From positions 1 to 5,131 of the forward strand of contig CAAEBW010000373.1 of NCBI GenBank assembly GCA_900754145.1: a DNA stretch of 5,131 bases. The letters run 5' to 3'. Every line of letters starts with the position of its first letter. Within the stretch, counting starts at the first letter, position 1. The DNA comes from Clostridia bacterium. Its GTDB lineage: Bacteria; Bacillota; Clostridia; Oscillospirales; Acutalibacteraceae. The notes below the pieces were generated by a model. That model was not told where the DNA came from and did not search any database. It saw nothing but the letters and a program-made list of their open reading frames with translations. The translations under genes were made by a program, and so were the position numbers. This document shows, in pieces, positions 4,201 through 5,131 of the stretch.

Positions 4201-5131
4201 CAAAATAGCACTGTATCAACTTATTGTTGCCCGTCCAGCTGTTACCCAGTAAAGCTGATATGTGACCGTTGGTGGTAGTTGATATCGATGCGGTTGAATA
4301 GCAATATTTCAGAGAAGTATTACCGTTTGTTCCTCCGACAATACCTCCGGCATGGCCGCCGACTATTACTACAGTTTCGTCAACAGAGCAGGCTTCAATC
4401 TTAATTTCTTCTCCCGTTCCGTTATCGTTAGCATATCCGAGAATACCGCCGACATAGCCCTTGCTTGAAATGTATGAGTTACTTATATGCACATTGCGAA
4501 TTACTGCTCCGCTGTCTGCGCATGTAAACAAGCCTGCTCTTCCGGAAGGATTGTCAGAAACGGCATATAATCCGCTTATTGTGTGACCGTTTCCTTCAAA
4601 GAAACCCTTGAATCGGCCTGCAAAACCTACCTGAGTCGGCCACTCTTTAGGATTATTTTCTTTCCAATTCGGATCTACAGTATCATTTAGCTGAATATCA
4701 GCAGTAAGAATGTAATATTTACCGAGAGTTGAGTTGGACGGTTGAATAATTTCGTTGGCAAGTGCCATCAGCTGCTCGCCGGTTGAAATTTGATAAGGAT
4801 CCTCTTTAGTTCCTGAGCCACCCTCAAAATACGAAATTTCATTATCGGGTGAGAAAATTTTAAGCGCAGGGAATTCGGTAGTTAAGCAATAAACATTCTT
4901 CCAGTCGAGTCCCGGCATCTTGCTTATGGCTGAAATACCTTTATACTGTTCAATATTGGAAGCATCACATAAATAATTGTTTGCAGAATCGTTCGAAAGA
5001 CCCTGAACCTGTCCGTATAATTTATTGCAGGTTGTATAGCAGCCCTTAATTATAAGCGCCGTAGCAGTATCCCATTTATCGCCGATTATACCGCCCGATT
5101 TTGAATCGGCTTGAACAGTCGATGTTGTATA
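1271..5131 (-). CDS. Giant GLUG-repeat cell-surface protein with InlB-type and carbohydrate-binding-like domains (5' end outside window)
   Basis: The frame is open from the right edge to TAA at 1271-1273, giving 1286 residues. The ATG at 4916-4918 is internal: the 71 codons before it are open and continue the repeat pattern, so the true start and any signal peptide lie beyond 5131. Counting from the edge, residues 1-101 are the end of one repeat unit. Full units occupy 102-402, 403-705 and 706-997. Each opens with GG(S/T)GTxxDPYxIST, continues through DIxLND and a F(K/Q)G...(E/D)GxGH motif, has three GLUG-type glycine turns, and closes with DxxxIW and a GxPxLRV-like strand. Residues about 1008-1076 form a Listeria-Bacteroides/InlB B-type repeat (GYAFDGWYV then ITLYAKW). 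About 1079-1228 resembles a family-4/9-type carbohydrate-binding jelly roll. A membrane segment (1256-1279) precedes RFKKRTK. GLUG and beta-helix proteins of this kind act outside the cell as adhesins or polysaccharide-binding proteins; ligand and role here are inferred. No catalytic motif was seen. There is no LPXTG motif (LKPGE precedes the membrane segment), so anchoring is probably transmembrane. Confidence 0.95.
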   Translation of the reverse strand, partial: YTTSTVQADSKSGGIIGDKWDTATALIIKGCYTTCNKLYGQVQGLSNDSANNYLCDASNIEQYKGISAISKMPGLDWKNVYCLTTEFPALKIFSPDNEISYFEGGSGTKEDPYQISTGEQLMALANEIIQPSNSTLGKYYILTADIQLNDTVDPNWKENNPKEWPTQVGFAGRFKGFFEGNGHTISGLYAVSDNPSGRAGLFTCADSGAVIRNVHISNSYISSKGYVGGILGYANDNGTGEEIKIEACSVDETVVIVGGHAGGIVGGTNGNTSLKYCYSTASISTTTNGHISALLGNSWTGNNKLIQCYFVGTQGYRTGFAPDTLDYVYGTVAVKNGDGIVILQPAQMKGASAQQYMPDLDWENIWLVNENGYPTLRVVPYVEEVPYDGEVGAVWTGKVATNFAGGTGTKDDPYLISTGEQLAKLVKLGMQVKNDTQGKYYVITDDIILNDVTKTDWTDTANEWYTQNGRNDYFKGTLDGQGHTIKGIYHKATPLESITSTYAGLIPVIGAGAIVRNIRIENSDIASKGYAGAVVGYAQSGTDNRQSYVIGCTVASTVTVKGWTAGGIVGGSPDNLSVAACGFSGKLSAPSKGYCSGIIGNIWTANHTIYNCYSVGYHTYRKNVNKPNTIQNVYGTVNQTGVITISSDKMLGENAKKYMPKLDWSIWKTVSNGYPVIGNLPDDYIGLTKYEGVPGQVWSGRLATSFAGGSGTINDPYLISTPEQFALLINQSISEAGATKGKYYKLTHDIKLNDTSNPNWRTGLPNDWYYVTDTSKAFQGHFDGNGHVVFGLYLNENISSTSFTGLFPVVAYGSVIEKVGISQAFLSLKSADKAYRGYVGGIAGYLQSTPKSEADGTNYAKISQCFGDTTVELNGAYAGGMLGGCPSPILIDNCYFIGALDASLEYTGGMIGNIWVEGAIITNSFSHTRDLDPIASNKGSYITMVNTYCTGKNYGDGKKTSHFKIYSYEAQKTLAGFDFGKIWKTVKNGTPVLRVFGSDAYSNTSTPAKIKISFSTNCEQEIAPMSGNAGTKLTLPIPEEREGYAFDGWYVYKELDVKYTWDIYPSFDITLYAKWISLSIEQNFESYPNTEWDRTDGIEYYKPGVVGYSPKNVHDGSKSLHLLSDNSGDETFLVFDDEKLEVGKQYRITYWVLSDSDNSKGDLMLIHSNHPDIWDEKIGYEKIGSLNELQSGEWTEISYTFTANGEYIMFEVVDGSSIYFDSIKVTLLNENGEIGKLQQMSNNVDSLKPGESKHNMILIICAISFGLLVVAVGTVYGVIRFKKRTK
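1295..1366 (-). other. C-terminal membrane anchor of the surface protein
   Basis: Residues about 1256-1279 from the edge form a 24-residue hydrophobic stretch (MILIICAISFGLLVVAVGTV and onward) flanked by RFKKRTK at the C terminus. The positive tail predicts the large repeat region outside and the tail inside the cell. Confidence 0.85.
1448..1897 (-). other. Carbohydrate-binding-like beta-sandwich domain in the surface protein
   Basis: Residues about 1079-1228 from the edge. QNFESYP opens it, then HDGSKSLHLLSD, KLEVGKQYRITYWVLSD, SGEWTEISYTFTANGE and IYFDSIKVTLL. The sequence of 'damage-free fold' landmarks (G-KSL-L, GK-Y-I-YWV, W-EI-YTF, I-FD-I-V) is typical of CBM4/9-like jelly rolls, where a final Asp strand closes the sandwich. 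Sugar-binding aromatic residues cannot be assigned without a model, so ligand is unknown. Confidence 0.6.
1904..2110 (-). other. Listeria-Bacteroides (InlB B-type) repeat domain in the surface protein
   Basis: Residues about 1008-1076 from the edge. A beta strand KIKISFSTN is followed by a loop, LTLPIPEEREGYAFDGWYV, and ITLYAKW. The G(Y)xFxGWY...ITLYAKW pattern is the signature of this small ubiquitin-like fold, found in Gram-positive and Bacteroides surface proteins as a spacer or binding module. Only one copy is present. Confidence 0.85.
2141..3016 (-). repeat. Repeat unit 3 of the surface protein (about 292 residues)
   Basis: Residues 706-997 from the edge. It starts FAGGSGTINDPYLISTPEQF, then DIKLNDT and FQGHFDGNGHVVFGLY. 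Glycine turns are at 839 (VGGIAGYL), 878 (AGGMLGG) and 907 (TGGMIGN). Cys is at 865 and 894; the third position is Ser (924). It carries an insertion of about five residues before the first turn (SADKAYRGY) and another after it (STPKSEADGTNY), and ends IWKTVKNGTPVLRV. This is the most divergent unit and the last before the C-terminal domains. Confidence 0.88.
3017..3925 (-). repeat. Repeat unit 2 of the surface protein (303 residues)
   Basis: Residues 403-705 from the edge. It starts FAGGTGTKDDPYLISTGEQL, then DIILND and FKGTLDGQGHTIKGIY. Glycine turns are at 531 (AGAVVGYA), 565 (AGGIVGG) and 595 (CSGIIGN), and Cys at 552, 581 and 612. It ends with YMPKLDWSIWKTV and NGYPVIG. Spacing of turns and Cys is identical to unit 1. 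Confidence 0.9.
3926..4828 (-). repeat. Repeat unit 1 of the surface protein (301 residues)
   Basis: Residues 102-402 from the edge. It has FEGGSGTKEDPYQISTGEQL at the start, DIQLNDT, FKGFFEGNGHTISGLY, then glycine turns VGGILGYA (227), AGGIVGG (261) and ISALLGN (291), with Cys at 248, 277 and 308. It closes with YMPDLDWENIW and GYPTLRV. A linker with VPYDGEVGAVWTGKVAT leads into unit 2 and is matched by VPGQVWSGRLATS before unit 3. Confidence 0.9.
4829..5131 (-). repeat. Repeat unit 0 (partial, C-terminal third) of the surface protein
   Basis: The coding sequence at the right edge gives SGGIIGDKW (residues 12-20 from the edge), a Cys at 31, a YGQV strand and finally MPGLDWKNVY at 72-81. These match the third glycine turn, the conserved Cys, the YGTV strand and the (Y/K)MPxLDW closing motif of units 1 and 2. 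This shows that the array continues beyond the window and that the ATG at 4918 is not the start. Confidence 0.85.

Noticed and set aside
4916..4918. ATG as the start of the large surface protein
   Set aside because: The frame stays open for 71 further codons to the edge and these encode a recognisable part of another repeat unit, so this Met is internal.

Overview
The window looks like chromosomal DNA of a low-to-moderate GC anaerobic Firmicute, most likely a gut or rumen clostridial lineage. This is inferred from AT-rich codon use, strong purine-rich ribosome binding sites, a very large surface protein with GLUG-type and Listeria-Bacteroides-type repeats, and clostridial-looking insertion-sequence debris. 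No gene here fixes the genus.

Layout from left to right. (1) Positions 1-399, minus strand: the N-terminal 133 residues of a hydroxypyruvate-isomerase-like TIM-barrel protein. It starts at a TTG codon behind a GGGGGGA ribosome binding site and runs off the left edge. A long imperfect palindrome (408-449) containing a TATAAT box lies directly upstream. (2) Positions 459 to about 1010, plus strand: the decayed left part of an IS21-family insertion sequence. It has a TGTACATTT-type terminus, a tandem pair of about 23-bp repeats, a hairpin, and an istA pseudogene broken by a frameshift, a nonsense codon and truncation just after the first catalytic Asp. istB is absent. (3) About 1007-1221, minus strand: a second scrap that looks like mobile-element debris. 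It is a reading-frame tail overlapping (ATGA) a well-placed start codon, whose 16-residue product resembles the start of IS66-family TnpA. It also holds a strong hairpin (1192-1219) that probably terminates the large gene. (4) Positions 1271-5131, minus strand: the C-terminal 1286 residues of a giant cell-surface protein. It contains three complete and one partial unit of about 300 residues (probably a right-handed beta-helix with GLUG glycine turns), an InlB/Listeria-Bacteroides-type domain, a carbohydrate-binding-like beta-sandwich, and a C-terminal membrane anchor with a basic tail. Its start lies beyond the right edge.

The genes do not form a pathway. A sugar-metabolism gene and a surface adhesin-like gene are both on the minus strand and are separated by a roughly 750-bp graveyard of insertion-sequence fragments. 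The notable points are the regular architecture of the surface protein, including a Cys at matching positions in successive repeats, and the chimeric insertion-sequence scar. I did not find a clearly new defence, CRISPR or RNA system.
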